From Candidatus Babeliales bacterium (GTDB lineage: Bacteria; Babelota; Babeliae; Babelales; JABDEC01): DNA of 64,000 nt. The DNA is taken from positions 11,813-75,812 of the forward strand of contig JARLHJ010000045.1 in assembly GCA_031292305.1 (NCBI GenBank). Reading direction: 5' to 3'. Position numbers and translations under genes: made by a program. Under the pieces are notes generated by a model. That model searched no databases, was not told the origin of the DNA, and was given only the letters and a program-made list of their open reading frames with translations. Positions 1 through 8,449 of the stretch are shown one piece after another. Each line of letters opens with the position of its first letter. Within the stretch, counting starts at the first letter, position 1.

Positions 1-1292
1 AAGCGCATTGTAGCGCCTTTAAATGTAATGTTTTTTTGTTCTTCAATTATTGTAATAACAGGGTCAATCGAATTAACATCGAACTCTGTGGAATTTGCTT
101 GCGGTAAATTTAAAACATTGCGGGCAAATTCAATTGCAGCAACTTGCATACCCAAACAGATTCCAAAATAAGGTATTTTATTTCTGCGAGCATAACCTGC
201 TGCTAATATTTTACCTTCAACTGCGCGGTTGCCAAAACCACCTGGGACTAAAATCCCATCAAAACTTTTTAATACAGAATCAACATTTTCTGCTGTCAAA
301 TCTTCACCATCTATGCAACTTATATTAACTTTAATATTATTTGGTATTTGTGCATGGATCAGTGCTTCATAAATACTTTTATATGCATCTTTACATTCAT
401 TATATTTACCAACCATTGCAATGTTAACGTGGTTTTCTAATGTTGCTAAAGTATTAGTGATTTGAGTCCAGTTAGTTAAATCACTTTTTCTAGAATCTAA
501 ATTCAAGAAATTAATCAAAGATTTATCTAAATTTTGTTTTGCAAAAACTAAAGGTTGCGAATAGATATTATTTAAATCGGGTGCAGAAATTACAAATTGT
601 TCTTCTACGTTGGTAAATAAAGAAATTTTCTTTTTTATATCTTCAGACAATTCTTTTTCTGCTCTGCAAATTAAAATATCTGGTTGTATACCCATTGATA
701 ATAATGTTTTAACTGAATGCTGTGTTGGCTTAGTTTTTAATTCATCAGCCATTTTTAAATAAGGCAAATATGTTAAATGCACATAAACTGAATTGTTTTT
801 TTTCTTTTCTAAACCGATTTGTCTAATTGCTTCTATAAAAGGTAAGCCTTCAATGTCGCCTATTGTGCCACCTACTTCAACAATTGTAACATCACTTTCA
901 TGGCAAACATTATAAACTGCTTCTTTAATTGCATTGGTAAAATGTGGAACTATTTGAATAGTTTTACCTAATAAATCACCTTTGCGCTCTTTTTCTAATA
1001 ATCTTGAGTAAAGCTTACCTGCTGTTACATTACTATCTTTGTTAAGTACGGCATTTGTAAATCTTTCATAATGCCCTAGGTCTAAATCAGTTTCTAGGCC
1101 ATCATTGGTTACAAAAACCTCGCCATGTTCATAGGGGCTCATTGTTCCAGGGTCGACATTTAAATAAGGGTCTAATTTAATAAAACTTACTTTATAGCCT
1201 GACGCTTCAAATAACGCACCAATTGAACCTGCTGTTAAGCCTTTGCCTAAAGAAGAAAGTACACCGCCTGTAATAAAAATAAAGTTTTTCAT
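1..1292 (-). CDS. pyrG: CTP synthase, C-terminus beyond the window
   Basis: Converts UTP to CTP using glutamine-derived ammonia and ATP, in the cytoplasm. The start at 1292 gives an N-terminus MKNFIFITGGVLSSLGKG, the family's synthetase P-loop. Further in come the acidic motif DPYLNVDPGTMSPYEHGEVF and a glutaminase domain with GILVPGGFGNRA and the nucleophile motif FGICLGMQVA. The last readable residues are GATMRL, which lie about 110 residues before the end in other family members. About 430 codons are present out of a usual 540 or so, so the gene is cut by the window edge rather than broken. It is divergently oriented to the exported gene at 1510. All motifs look intact and identification is firm. 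Confidence 0.97.
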   Translation of the reverse strand, partial: MKNFIFITGGVLSSLGKGLTAGSIGALFEASGYKVSFIKLDPYLNVDPGTMSPYEHGEVFVTNDGLETDLDLGHYERFTNAVLNKDSNVTAGKLYSRLLEKERKGDLLGKTIQIVPHFTNAIKEAVYNVCHESDVTIVEVGGTIGDIEGLPFIEAIRQIGLEKKKNNSVYVHLTYLPYLKMADELKTKPTQHSVKTLLSMGIQPDILICRAEKELSEDIKKKISLFTNVEEQFVISAPDLNNIYSQPLVFAKQNLDKSLINFLNLDSRKSDLTNWTQITNTLATLENHVNIAMVGKYNECKDAYKSIYEALIHAQIPNNIKVNISCIDGEDLTAENVDSVLKSFDGILVPGGFGNRAVEGKILAAGYARRNKIPYFGICLGMQVAAIEFARNVLNLPQANSTEFDVNSIDPVITIIEEQKNITFKGATMR

Positions 1293-1446
1293 GGTTTAAT
1301 TTGTTTCGTTAAAAGTTTTTTTTAAGTTTAACAAATTTGCATGTTAAAGAAAGTTGTTAAAAATTGTTTCAATTAAGAAGTATTGGCTCTTAATTTTCAC
1401 TAAAGTTCGCCAAATAGAATTTAAATAGAGGTGAAATGAGCCCCTG

Positions 1447-1475
1447 TTGCATGTTTTTTTAATATGTTTTATATT
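1447..1475 (+). promoter_or_regulatory. sigma-70-type promoter of the first tandem exported gene
   Basis: TTGCAT (1447-1452) and TATATT (1470-1475) are separated by 17 bases, about 35 bases before the start codon at 1510. The same CCTGTTGCATGTTTTTT block recurs before the paralogue at 2410, which supports a conserved promoter. Confidence 0.6.
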
Positions 1476-1509
1476 TAAAAATATTAACACATAACATACG
1501 GGGAGCTCT

Positions 1510-2217
1510 ATGAAAAATTTACTTTTTATATTTAGTTTATTGGTTTCTACAAATTTATTACCGTTTGGCATGGCAGTTGTTAAACTAGGTAATAATACAA
1601 AAACTGTTTTAAAAACTACAGCATTATTAACAGCAGCTTATTATAGTTGTGTTTACGGCACAAAAGCTTATAACTATATTTTAACTAAAATAGATGAAAA
1701 AAGTGAAAAAGAAATAGTTAGATTGATAGAACTGCAATTTAAATTGAACCCGCAATGCAATGATCAAGAATTAAGAGATAAAGCATGGTCAATAAACCTG
1801 AGAAAGTGTATTTTAGACAAATTAGACCAAATAGATAGTTCGGATCCTCGTTGGTCACAAAATTTTCAAGATGCTTTAAGTAAGCTGCAAAAAAGTTTTA
1901 AAACCTTTGATACAGTAAGAAGTGTTATTAACACAGTAACAGTACATGTTTTAGAAAATAATCGTGAAAAAGAATATGATAAACCATATGAAGAATTATC
2001 TTATTTTGATCAATATTTAGTTCATATAATTGTTAATAATACATTATTAAAATATAAACCTAATAATGAGTGTAGTGCTTCTGAAAAAGCTAAAAAAATT
2101 GAAATGGAAGCAAGCTCGGAAAGAATTAATAAAATTCTTAAAAATGACTTGCTAAGCTTTGCTGCAAAAGCAGCAGTAAGTACAGCAGCTGGTGCATTTA
2201 TGACATTTATACTTTAA
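1510..2217 (+). CDS. exported protein, tandem paralogue 1 of 2
   Basis: I do not recognise this 235-residue protein. Residues 1-20 form a signal peptide, a second hydrophobic stretch lies near residues 35-55, and the C-terminus is a small-residue hydrophobic segment ending in FMTFIL. The middle is helical and charged, with the block LRDKAWSINLRKC and a following SSDPRWS motif. The next gene (2410) has the same blocks as LRDKAWAINIRKC and SSDSRWS, so the two arose by duplication. A GGGAG ribosome site precedes the ATG. The gene has its own promoter and terminator and so is probably monocistronic. It is likely inserted in or attached to a membrane; its role is unknown. Confidence 0.85.
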   Translation: MKNLLFIFSLLVSTNLLPFGMAVVKLGNNTKTVLKTTALLTAAYYSCVYGTKAYNYILTKIDEKSEKEIVRLIELQFKLNPQCNDQELRDKAWSINLRKCILDKLDQIDSSDPRWSQNFQDALSKLQKSFKTFDTVRSVINTVTVHVLENNREKEYDKPYEELSYFDQYLVHIIVNNTLLKYKPNNECSASEKAKKIEMEASSERINKILKNDLLSFAAKAAVSTAAGAFMTFIL

Positions 2218-2242
2218 ATTATAATTTAACAATTTAAAATTT

Positions 2243-2282
2243 ATGCCCATAAGGTAATTAATAATTACTTTATGGGCATTTT
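2243..2282 (+). terminator. intrinsic terminator after the first tandem gene
   Basis: ATGCCCATAA pairs with TTATGGGCAT around an AT-rich loop, with an outer stem followed by TTTT. The hairpin lies 25 bases after the stop codon at 2217. Confidence 0.8.
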
Positions 2283-2336
2283 GTTTGGATACATAATAGT
2301 ATAAAACCAGTGATAAAATGTAAAAAGGGGTACCTG

Positions 2337-2364
2337 TTGCATGTTTTTTCATATTATTTATAGT
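2337..2364 (+). promoter_or_regulatory. promoter of the second tandem exported gene
   Basis: TTGCAT (2337-2342) and TATAGT (2359-2364) are 16 bases apart and 45 bases before the ATG at 2410. The surrounding CCTGTTGCATGTTTTTT block matches the one at 1443, so the promoter was duplicated with the gene. Confidence 0.55.
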
Positions 2365-2409
2365 TAAAATTAGACATTAACATAACATAATGAACATAGC
2401 GGAGGTTTC

Positions 2410-3135
2410 ATGAAAAAGTTAATTTTAGTACTAAGTATGGTATTTGTCCCAAATCTATTATCTTTAAATTTAGATATAGCTTCTTTAAAGACAAGTATTG
2501 AAACTAGTTTGCAAGCAATTAAAGACAAAGGTATTACTTTAACTGATAATCAAAAATCAGGTTTGCAGATAGTTGGGGTTCTTTGCGGTGCTTATTTAGG
2601 ATATAATTTAATTAAAAAATCTTATTCATCTTTAAAAAGTAATATAGAACAAGAATTTGAAAATAAGTTTGTGCATTTAATTAAGTTGCAGTTTCAATCA
2701 AATAAAAATTGTTCAGATTCAGAATTACGTGACAAAGCTTGGGCAATAAATATTAGAAAGTGCCTTAAGCAAAAATTGAGCGAAATATCTTCTAGTGATT
2801 CAAGATGGTCAACTCATTTTGATAAAGCATTAAAGAAATTTATCGCGACTTTTATAATTGTGGACACAACAAGAAGTATGTTAAAAAGCTTAGGTAATAA
2901 ATATGAGCAAGAATATACTAAAACTTATGAACAATTAAGTTATATAGACAAAAAGTTAGTTGATACCTTGGTTAATAATATTTTATTAAAATATAAACCT
3001 GAAAATTTATGCACTGAACAAGAAAAGTTAAAGAAACAAGAAATAAAAGAAAGAGCGCATAGAATTCAAGAGAAGCTTAAAATTGAATTAGTTAAAGGTC
3101 AATTAGCTAAATCTTTCTTAGATATAGTAATTTAA
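2410..3135 (+). CDS. exported protein, tandem paralogue 2 of 2
   Basis: Paralogue of the gene at 1510 (241 residues), sharing the blocks ELRDKAWAINIRKC, SSDSRWS and NNILLKYKP in the same order. It has a signal peptide (residues 1-18) and a second hydrophobic segment near residues 50-65 (GLQIVGVLCGAYLGYNLI). The region between the signal peptide and that segment is longer and more polar than in paralogue 1, and the C-terminal hydrophobic tail is shorter. A strong GCGGAGG ribosome site precedes the ATG. It has its own promoter and terminator. No domain is recognised; the conserved cysteine in the central block is the only obvious candidate functional residue. Confidence 0.85.
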   Translation: MKKLILVLSMVFVPNLLSLNLDIASLKTSIETSLQAIKDKGITLTDNQKSGLQIVGVLCGAYLGYNLIKKSYSSLKSNIEQEFENKFVHLIKLQFQSNKNCSDSELRDKAWAINIRKCLKQKLSEISSSDSRWSTHFDKALKKFIATFIIVDTTRSMLKSLGNKYEQEYTKTYEQLSYIDKKLVDTLVNNILLKYKPENLCTEQEKLKKQEIKERAHRIQEKLKIELVKGQLAKSFLDIVI

Positions 3136-3146
3136 ACTTTAAAGTT

Positions 3147-3188
3147 ATACCCACAAAATAACTAATAATTACTTTGTGGGTATTTTTA
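3147..3188 (+). terminator. intrinsic terminator after the second tandem gene
   Basis: ATACCCACAAA pairs with TTTGTGGGTAT, followed by TTTTATTT. Placement and loop sequence (ACTAATAATTAC) echo the terminator at 2243, so the whole gene cassette including terminator was duplicated. It lies between convergent genes and may serve both. Confidence 0.8.
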
Positions 3189-3201
3189 TTTCACTGAAAT
3201 T

Positions 3202-5181
3202 TTATCCTGCTTTGATCAACTCGCGGGCATCGTTTAATATTGTATTATCAAAATCTTTAGACTGCAAAATTTCTATAGATAAATTTTGATCAGATGAACC
3301 TTTAGATAATAAATAATCATAAGTTATTTTATTGTCAGCATCTATTTGTGCCACGACTTTATAGTTAGCAAAATTTTTGCTTTCAGCTTCTAGTTCACTA
3401 AGCTTAGGAAAATGTGTGGATAATAAACAAAGATTGTTGTCATATTTGGCAAAGTTTTTTGCAATACTATAAGAAAGCGCTTGTGCGAATGACTCTTTTG
3501 TACCATTAAGAGGTTCATCAAGTAGCATAAACCAAAACTGGTTATGCTTTAATGGCTTAATCTCATTCATTAAAAATGTAATGCGATTTGCTTGAGCTTC
3601 ATATAATGAATGGCCTTCTGATATATCATCAGTGATATTCATGTATGTTCCCAGTTTATTAAATATTGTTAAATTTATTGAGCTTGCAGGTGCAATACCA
3701 AAAGTTTGAGCTAGAATAATATTTAAAGCAATTGATCTAGTAATAGTAGATTTGCCACCTCTATTGGTACCTGTAATAACAATATTACGAGCATCATCAT
3801 TAAGGCCAAAAGATATAGAGTTTGTTACAACTTTAGATTCGTCAATTATTGGGTTCCAGAAATTTTCTAAAGCTATAAATGGCGTTTTTGCTTCACTGAA
3901 TTTTGCAAAAGAATATTTAACATTTTTAGTTTCGTATTCTTTATAAAGCTTTGCAACAGAAGTGAATGCTTCAATTTGACCCAACACAGATAACATTACG
4001 GTAAATTCGCTTTTTAAATCATTAAACATTTTAAATGTTTTTAATATTTTGCCCCAATTAGAAAAAATTGATGGTGACCCTGTGAAGGTATTAGTTTTTA
4101 ATAGTTCTAATAGCGTTTGCACTTCTTTCGTGTTTGTAACTATTTTAGCCACATCTAATGTGTTATAAATAACAGGATATTCAACTAATTTTTTACTAAT
4201 TTCAGATGCTATAGTTAAAAAGCTATTGGCATGTATAAGTTTTTCTTGTAAATATTTTAACACTGCAAAATTATCAACAATACTTTCAAAATCGCTTTTT
4301 GCACTTGTAGCTGCATGCATACCTGCAAATAAAGCCGCCGCCCCTTGGATTTGATTATTATCAATTATTGAAGTTAATCCCAGCAATGCATCACCTGAAC
4401 TTATTAATCTTTCACTTAATAATGTAAAATTATTATTCCGATTTTGATCTAAAATTTTAGAGATACCATATATAGGCAATGCTACAGTGGCTATTGCTTT
4501 TGCTAAAAATAGAACAATACGTTTTTGGTGATCTAATGTATTTTTTATGCCTAAGCTAATTTCAGATTTATTTAGATCTTTATTAAAATTTATATATTGA
4601 TTTTCAATAACTTCTTGTAATGGATCATTTGAATAAAATGAAAGAAATAGATTTTCATACTTTTGTAGTTCAGTAAATTTGGCATCTAGAAATGTATATA
4701 ATGTTGGATTATTAATAATAGTTTTTAATATTTCTTGGCGTTTTAACAAAATATCTAAATCATTGGTAGATTGAGCCAGCATTATATTAAAACTAATTTT
4801 GCCTAGTGTTGTATAAGTTCTATCAATTCTTTGTGCAAAATTTAATGCCTTTTTATTCTTTAAATTTCGAAATAAGCTTAAATCATCCCAAACAATTGTA
4901 TCTATTATTAGATTACTTTCTGGTGGCAAGTTATACTTTTTTGATTCATCTAAAAGATCAAAAACAGTTGTTGTTTTTGTTATTGGTTTAAGATTGCGTT
5001 GTAGATTTGTAGCATTTGTTAAAAATTCATTAAATGACCAATCTTTATCTACATGTAAAGAATCACATTCCCATGTAAAATTGGATAGAAAATGTTCTTC
5101 TGTTTTGCTTACCATTGAATTTTTATCAGCTAAAACTGAGTAAAAGTTGAACAGTAGTGCTAGTATTATAAATGGGTTCAT
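3202..5181 (-). CDS. exported MutS-type ATPase-domain protein
   Basis: The C-terminal third is a MutS-family ABC-type ATPase: Walker A GTNRGGKST (residues 471-479), DDISEGHS, Walker B FMLLDEPLNGT, and the switch histidine in LLSTHF. The middle resembles the helical core/lever region of MutS proteins. The N-terminus is a signal peptide ending near ADK, and the mismatch-recognition domain is absent, so this is not ordinary mismatch repair MutS (659 residues against about 850). A second exported member is at 49793. The small gene at 5203 lies 21 bases upstream on the same strand, suggesting an operon. All ATPase motifs look intact. Why an ATPase should be exported is not explained by the sequence; action inside a host cell is an inference. 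Confidence 0.85.
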   Translation of the reverse strand: MNPFIILALLFNFYSVLADKNSMVSKTEEHFLSNFTWECDSLHVDKDWSFNEFLTNATNLQRNLKPITKTTTVFDLLDESKKYNLPPESNLIIDTIVWDDLSLFRNLKNKKALNFAQRIDRTYTTLGKISFNIMLAQSTNDLDILLKRQEILKTIINNPTLYTFLDAKFTELQKYENLFLSFYSNDPLQEVIENQYINFNKDLNKSEISLGIKNTLDHQKRIVLFLAKAIATVALPIYGISKILDQNRNNNFTLLSERLISSGDALLGLTSIIDNNQIQGAAALFAGMHAATSAKSDFESIVDNFAVLKYLQEKLIHANSFLTIASEISKKLVEYPVIYNTLDVAKIVTNTKEVQTLLELLKTNTFTGSPSIFSNWGKILKTFKMFNDLKSEFTVMLSVLGQIEAFTSVAKLYKEYETKNVKYSFAKFSEAKTPFIALENFWNPIIDESKVVTNSISFGLNDDARNIVITGTNRGGKSTITRSIALNIILAQTFGIAPASSINLTIFNKLGTYMNITDDISEGHSLYEAQANRITFLMNEIKPLKHNQFWFMLLDEPLNGTKESFAQALSYSIAKNFAKYDNNLCLLSTHFPKLSELEAESKNFANYKVVAQIDADNKITYDYLLSKGSSDQNLSIEILQSKDFDNTILNDARELIKAG

Positions 5182-5202
5182 TTAATTTTGGCTTCTAAGT
5201 AA

Positions 5203-5556
5203 TTAATTGGATTGTTTTTTGGTTTTTGGTTTGCAACATGAACCTGAACAACCTGGTTTATGGCTATTTTTTTTCTTATGGAAAATTGTAGAGGTAATGG
5301 CAGTAATTACCAATGACACTGCAATTTTTTGGCTAGAAATTTTAAAACCTGTTTCGTTTTTATAAGAAAGAGCTAATACTGCTAAACTAGGTAAAGCTAC
5401 AGCAAGAATTGGTTGTTTTAATACATCAATTAGTAATCCAGTACCAAATCCAATTAAAATGCCATCTCTTAAAATATTAGAAGATTCGCAATAAGTTACA
5501 TTGGTCGCAGAAAATATTGAAAAAGCACATAGCAGTTTTAATATAAATTTATTCAT
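5203..5556 (-). CDS. small exported or membrane protein with a Cys-rich tail
   Basis: This 117-residue protein has a signal peptide (about residues 1-23), then two or three hydrophobic stretches including LIGFGTGLLIDVL and AVALPSLAVLAL. The tail, HKPGCSGSCCKPKTKKQ, holds three cysteines, a histidine and several lysines and could bind metal or be modified. It is the first gene of a likely two-gene operon with the exported MutS-type ATPase, 21 bases apart. I do not recognise a family. Confidence 0.75.
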   Translation of the reverse strand: MNKFILKLLCAFSIFSATNVTYCESSNILRDGILIGFGTGLLIDVLKQPILAVALPSLAVLALSYKNETGFKISSQKIAVSLVITAITSTIFHKKKNSHKPGCSGSCCKPKTKKQSN

Positions 5557-5732
5557 ATGATTTCCATTTTAGTTAATATTTACCATTTATAACTAAATAT
5601 AGCATTAAAAAAAACTAATGTTAGTAGGAAAAATCGTTTAAACAAGGCATCTTTTGACTTTAAATTGGATTTATGAGGTAATAATACAGGGATCTAAGTT
5701 TTGGGAATTTCTATAGTTATACGAGGGTTTGA

Positions 5733-6362
5733 ATGAGTAAATTATTAATTATTTTAGCATGGGCATTTTCAATTAATATCTATTGTGCGCAAAAAAACGA
5801 AATTATTCCAAATGCATCTTATTTTATTTATGGGGGTGCAACAGGTGTAAGAGGTGATGAATTTATATCTGATGAGTATAATTGTGTTAATTTTTATACC
5901 TTTGATGGAATATTAATATGCCAAAAAGAAATGAATCGTTCTTATTCTACTGATTCACAAGCATGCATGCCGCAGCCGGTTAGATATAAAATAGTATATT
6001 GGCCAGAAATTCACCCTGATGCTAACCCCAAAGATAGTGTTTCAGGTGAATTTGTGGTGTTTTATGATAAGATTAATAATATAATCAAGAGTTATCGTTA
6101 TGAAGGTCCAAAACCTGTAACTATAAAATCAGTTGCTGCACAGAAAACATTAAAAATAAGGAATAAGCGACAATTATGTATTGGTGAATTTTTAGACTTA
6201 AGAGTTATTGCTCACAAAGAGAATAAAATACATATGGCAGAATTAGAGGAACAAAAAAGAAAAAGAACTATTTATGAGCAAGAAAACCTAAGAGTTAAAG
6301 AAGAAAATACAAAACAATTAAAAGAAATTGAAAAAGATATACGGCTTTCTTTTTTTAAATAA
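5733..6362 (+). CDS. exported protein, paralogue of the next gene
   Basis: A 209-residue exported protein with a signal peptide ending near residue 19 (IYCAQ). The body shares IIPNASYFIYGG, NFYTFDGILI, VVFYDK and CIGEFLDLR with matching blocks in the gene at 6470. The last 45 residues form a charged, probably coiled-coil tail (repeated Glu, Lys, Gln) that the neighbour lacks. The ribosome site is ACGAGGG. No known family recognised. The body looks beta-rich, so a small extracellular domain is a reasonable guess. Confidence 0.8.
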   Translation: MSKLLIILAWAFSINIYCAQKNEIIPNASYFIYGGATGVRGDEFISDEYNCVNFYTFDGILICQKEMNRSYSTDSQACMPQPVRYKIVYWPEIHPDANPKDSVSGEFVVFYDKINNIIKSYRYEGPKPVTIKSVAAQKTLKIRNKRQLCIGEFLDLRVIAHKENKIHMAELEEQKRKRTIYEQENLRVKEENTKQLKEIEKDIRLSFFK

Positions 6363-6469
6363 TTTAATAATTAAATAACTTTTAAACAGCTCTCTTTGAT
6401 AAACACTGTTAATATTTATATAAATCATGTTAATATCTGCTTATGTGCAATAAAATAATAGGGTTTTAT

Positions 6470-7075
6470 ATGAATAAATTATATCTTTTTATCTTAATTT
6501 TCTTCTTTATAAATTTACATAGCTCAGAAAATCCCCAGGTAATTCCCAAGGCATCATATTTTGTTTATGATGGTGTTAATTTAGATTATGAAAATTCAGA
6601 TTTATCTAAGGGGCATGTAAATTTATTAAGAAATATAAACTTTTATACTTTTGACGGGAATTTAATTACTAAAATTGAACATAATTTTAGAATTGTTTCC
6701 ATGCAAATGAAGCTAGATCCAGATGCCAAAATTCCAAGACCACTTTTTTTCAGAGTAAAAGAAAATCCTACTATTTGCATACCGTTTGGTTTAAAGAAAA
6801 CTTTGCAAGGCATATATGTATTATTTTATGATAAACATCGTAATTTGATTAATTATTTTGAATACACTGGTTCTAAGAATGTTACCCGTGAAACATTACT
6901 TTTTCAGAAGACTAGCTACCGTAAAGATAATCAGCAATATTATTGCATAGGTGAAATACTAGATTTATTAAGGGTAGAAGAATATATAGATGAAGAATCT
7001 AATATTACGCAAGATGAGTGCCCCAACCCAGATGAAAATGAAGATGAAGAAGGCTGCGGTTGTATAATTCAGTAA
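6470..7075 (+). CDS. exported protein ending in a CaaX-like CIIQ box
   Basis: Paralogue of the gene at 5733, with blocks VIPKASYFVYDG, NFYTFDGNLI, YVLFYDK and CIGEILDLL. I chose the ATG at 6470 because it has AGGG upstream and starts directly on the signal peptide; an in-frame ATG at 6443 would add nine polar residues. The C-terminus differs from the paralogue: an acidic run (NPDENEDEEGCG) followed by CIIQ and stop. CIIQ fits the eukaryotic CaaX farnesylation consensus and is preceded by another cysteine two residues earlier. Prenylation by a host enzyme is an inference. Confidence 0.8.
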   Translation: MNKLYLFILIFFFINLHSSENPQVIPKASYFVYDGVNLDYENSDLSKGHVNLLRNINFYTFDGNLITKIEHNFRIVSMQMKLDPDAKIPRPLFFRVKENPTICIPFGLKKTLQGIYVLFYDKHRNLINYFEYTGSKNVTRETLLFQKTSYRKDNQQYYCIGEILDLLRVEEYIDEESNITQDECPNPDENEDEEGCGCIIQ

Positions 7076-7080
7076 ATAAT

Positions 7081-7509
7081 TTAATAATCAAATTTCTTGC
7101 TACGCATTTTTTTAATAGAACTTCTTAATTTTTTTGTCTGTAATCGAGATTCTTTAACTGATCTAGAAATTTTTGTAGGCTTTCTTTTTTTAGGTATAAA
7201 TAGTGCTTGTTGTACTTTTTCAGCAAGGTGTTGTAAAGCCATTTCTCTATTTTGATACTGACTACGTGAGACTTCACTATTAATTATTAAATCACCATCA
7301 ATTGTTAATTGTGACTGTAAATTAGAAATTACACGTGACTTTTGTTCATCATTTAATGCAGATGTATTTTTAACATTCCAACGCACGGTTACTTTTGTGC
7401 TAGATTTATTAACTTTTTGGCCACCAGGTCCACTTGATCTGCTAGCTGTAATTATAAGTTCATGTCCCGGAATATTAATACCATTTTGAATGTGTACATC
7501 GTTTCTCAT
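7081..7509 (-). CDS. arfB: alternative ribosome-rescue factor ArfB, peptidyl-tRNA hydrolase
   Basis: Releases peptides from ribosomes stalled on mRNAs lacking a stop codon. The 142-residue length is typical. The catalytic GGQ lies in SSGPGGQKVNKSSTKV (around residues 25-40), followed by the release-factor fold (VRWNV, LIINSEVSRSQYQNR). The C-terminal tail is long and strongly basic (KKRKPTKISRSVKESRLQTKK), as required for binding the empty mRNA channel. The ATG is preceded by AAGGAAATC. It stands alone between convergent and divergent exported genes. Identification is firm. Confidence 0.93.
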   Translation of the reverse strand: MRNDVHIQNGINIPGHELIITASRSSGPGGQKVNKSSTKVTVRWNVKNTSALNDEQKSRVISNLQSQLTIDGDLIINSEVSRSQYQNREMALQHLAEKVQQALFIPKKRKPTKISRSVKESRLQTKKLRSSIKKMRSKKFDY

Positions 7510-7615
7510 GATTTCCTTGTAATAACTAATTTAAAATCTATTTATTTTTTCTACCTTAATATTCTATATTATATCAACAATTTTTTTCATTATATAAATT
7601 TCAAGGAATCAGATT

Positions 7616-8443
7616 ATGAAAAGATTTATAATATATAATTTTAGTATTTTATTTTTTATAAATATAACTGCACAATCTTTAGAGTCTGTAAAAAGTGATG
7701 AAGAGGAATACGCAGTTTCACTTTTAAACAAAGATGAAAATTTTACATACAATATTGAGCGTAATTCTAAAGAAGAAACATTGGTAGTAAGTATTGGTGG
7801 TGCTTGCTTAGCTGCAATTCAAATTTATAATCTAGGATTGCGTAAAGCAGCATATCCATTTGATGTTATTTATTCAGACTTAGATGGAATTATTAATGCA
7901 ATAAAAACTGACTTTGCTTATTTTATAGATATAAAATATTTAACCAGAAAACGGTTTAATAATAAATATCATTTGTATAACCCAAGTTACAATTTTATTT
8001 TTCCGCATGATTTACATTCAGATAATGGCAAGAAATTGAATTTAAAATATGAACGTGAAAAGATTATAGATTTTCAAGAAAAATATAAGCGTCGAATTGC
8101 GCGATTTAAAGATCTAGAAAATTTTAAAGGAAAAGTATATTTTTTAAGAACATATTCTAAAAATGTCCAACCAGATACAATCGGTAATCTTATAAAATTA
8201 AGAGATCTTATTTCTAAAAAATTTCCAAAATTAAATTTTGAAATTATTGTTGTAACACTAGTTTCTAAAGAAGTTAAACAAGAGATACCAGAGTTAATTA
8301 AATATTTCTATGCTAATGATTTGGGATTATTTTCAAAAAAAGCTGAGCAAAATTTTTATAATATATTTAATTTATTAGAAATAAAAATGTCGCCACTAAA
8401 ACCTACAAGTTTCTTTTATGTAGCAAATAAACGTACTTTTTAA
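7616..8443 (+). CDS. exported DUF1796-like putative papain-like cysteine peptidase
   Basis: After a signal peptide (residues 1-20) and a short linker comes VVSIGGACLAAIQIYNLGLRK, then AAYPFDVIYSDLDGI. This is the arrangement of the DUF1796 family, predicted to be papain-like cysteine peptidases: a cysteine after a Gly-rich turn, then a conserved PFD. A later FPHD motif could provide the catalytic histidine and aspartate. The C-terminal half (FKGKVYFLRTYSK, FEIIVVTLVSK) fits the family's later strands. The ATG has an AAGGAAT ribosome site. The export signal suggests action outside the bacterium. The family assignment is from motif memory and is moderately sure; peptidase activity is a prediction. 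Confidence 0.65.
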   Translation: MKRFIIYNFSILFFINITAQSLESVKSDEEEYAVSLLNKDENFTYNIERNSKEETLVVSIGGACLAAIQIYNLGLRKAAYPFDVIYSDLDGIINAIKTDFAYFIDIKYLTRKRFNNKYHLYNPSYNFIFPHDLHSDNGKKLNLKYEREKIIDFQEKYKRRIARFKDLENFKGKVYFLRTYSKNVQPDTIGNLIKLRDLISKKFPKLNFEIIVVTLVSKEVKQEIPELIKYFYANDLGLFSKKAEQNFYNIFNLLEIKMSPLKPTSFFYVANKRTF

Positions 8444-8449
8444 GTAATA

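Noticed and set aside
1344-1571. 75-codon minus-strand frame over the promoter and start of the first tandem gene
   Set aside because: It overlaps the promoter and signal-peptide region of a well-supported gene and has no family-like features.
3202-5181. Annotation as mismatch-repair MutS
   Set aside because: Mismatch-recognition domain is missing and a signal peptide is present, so ordinary mismatch repair is not supported.
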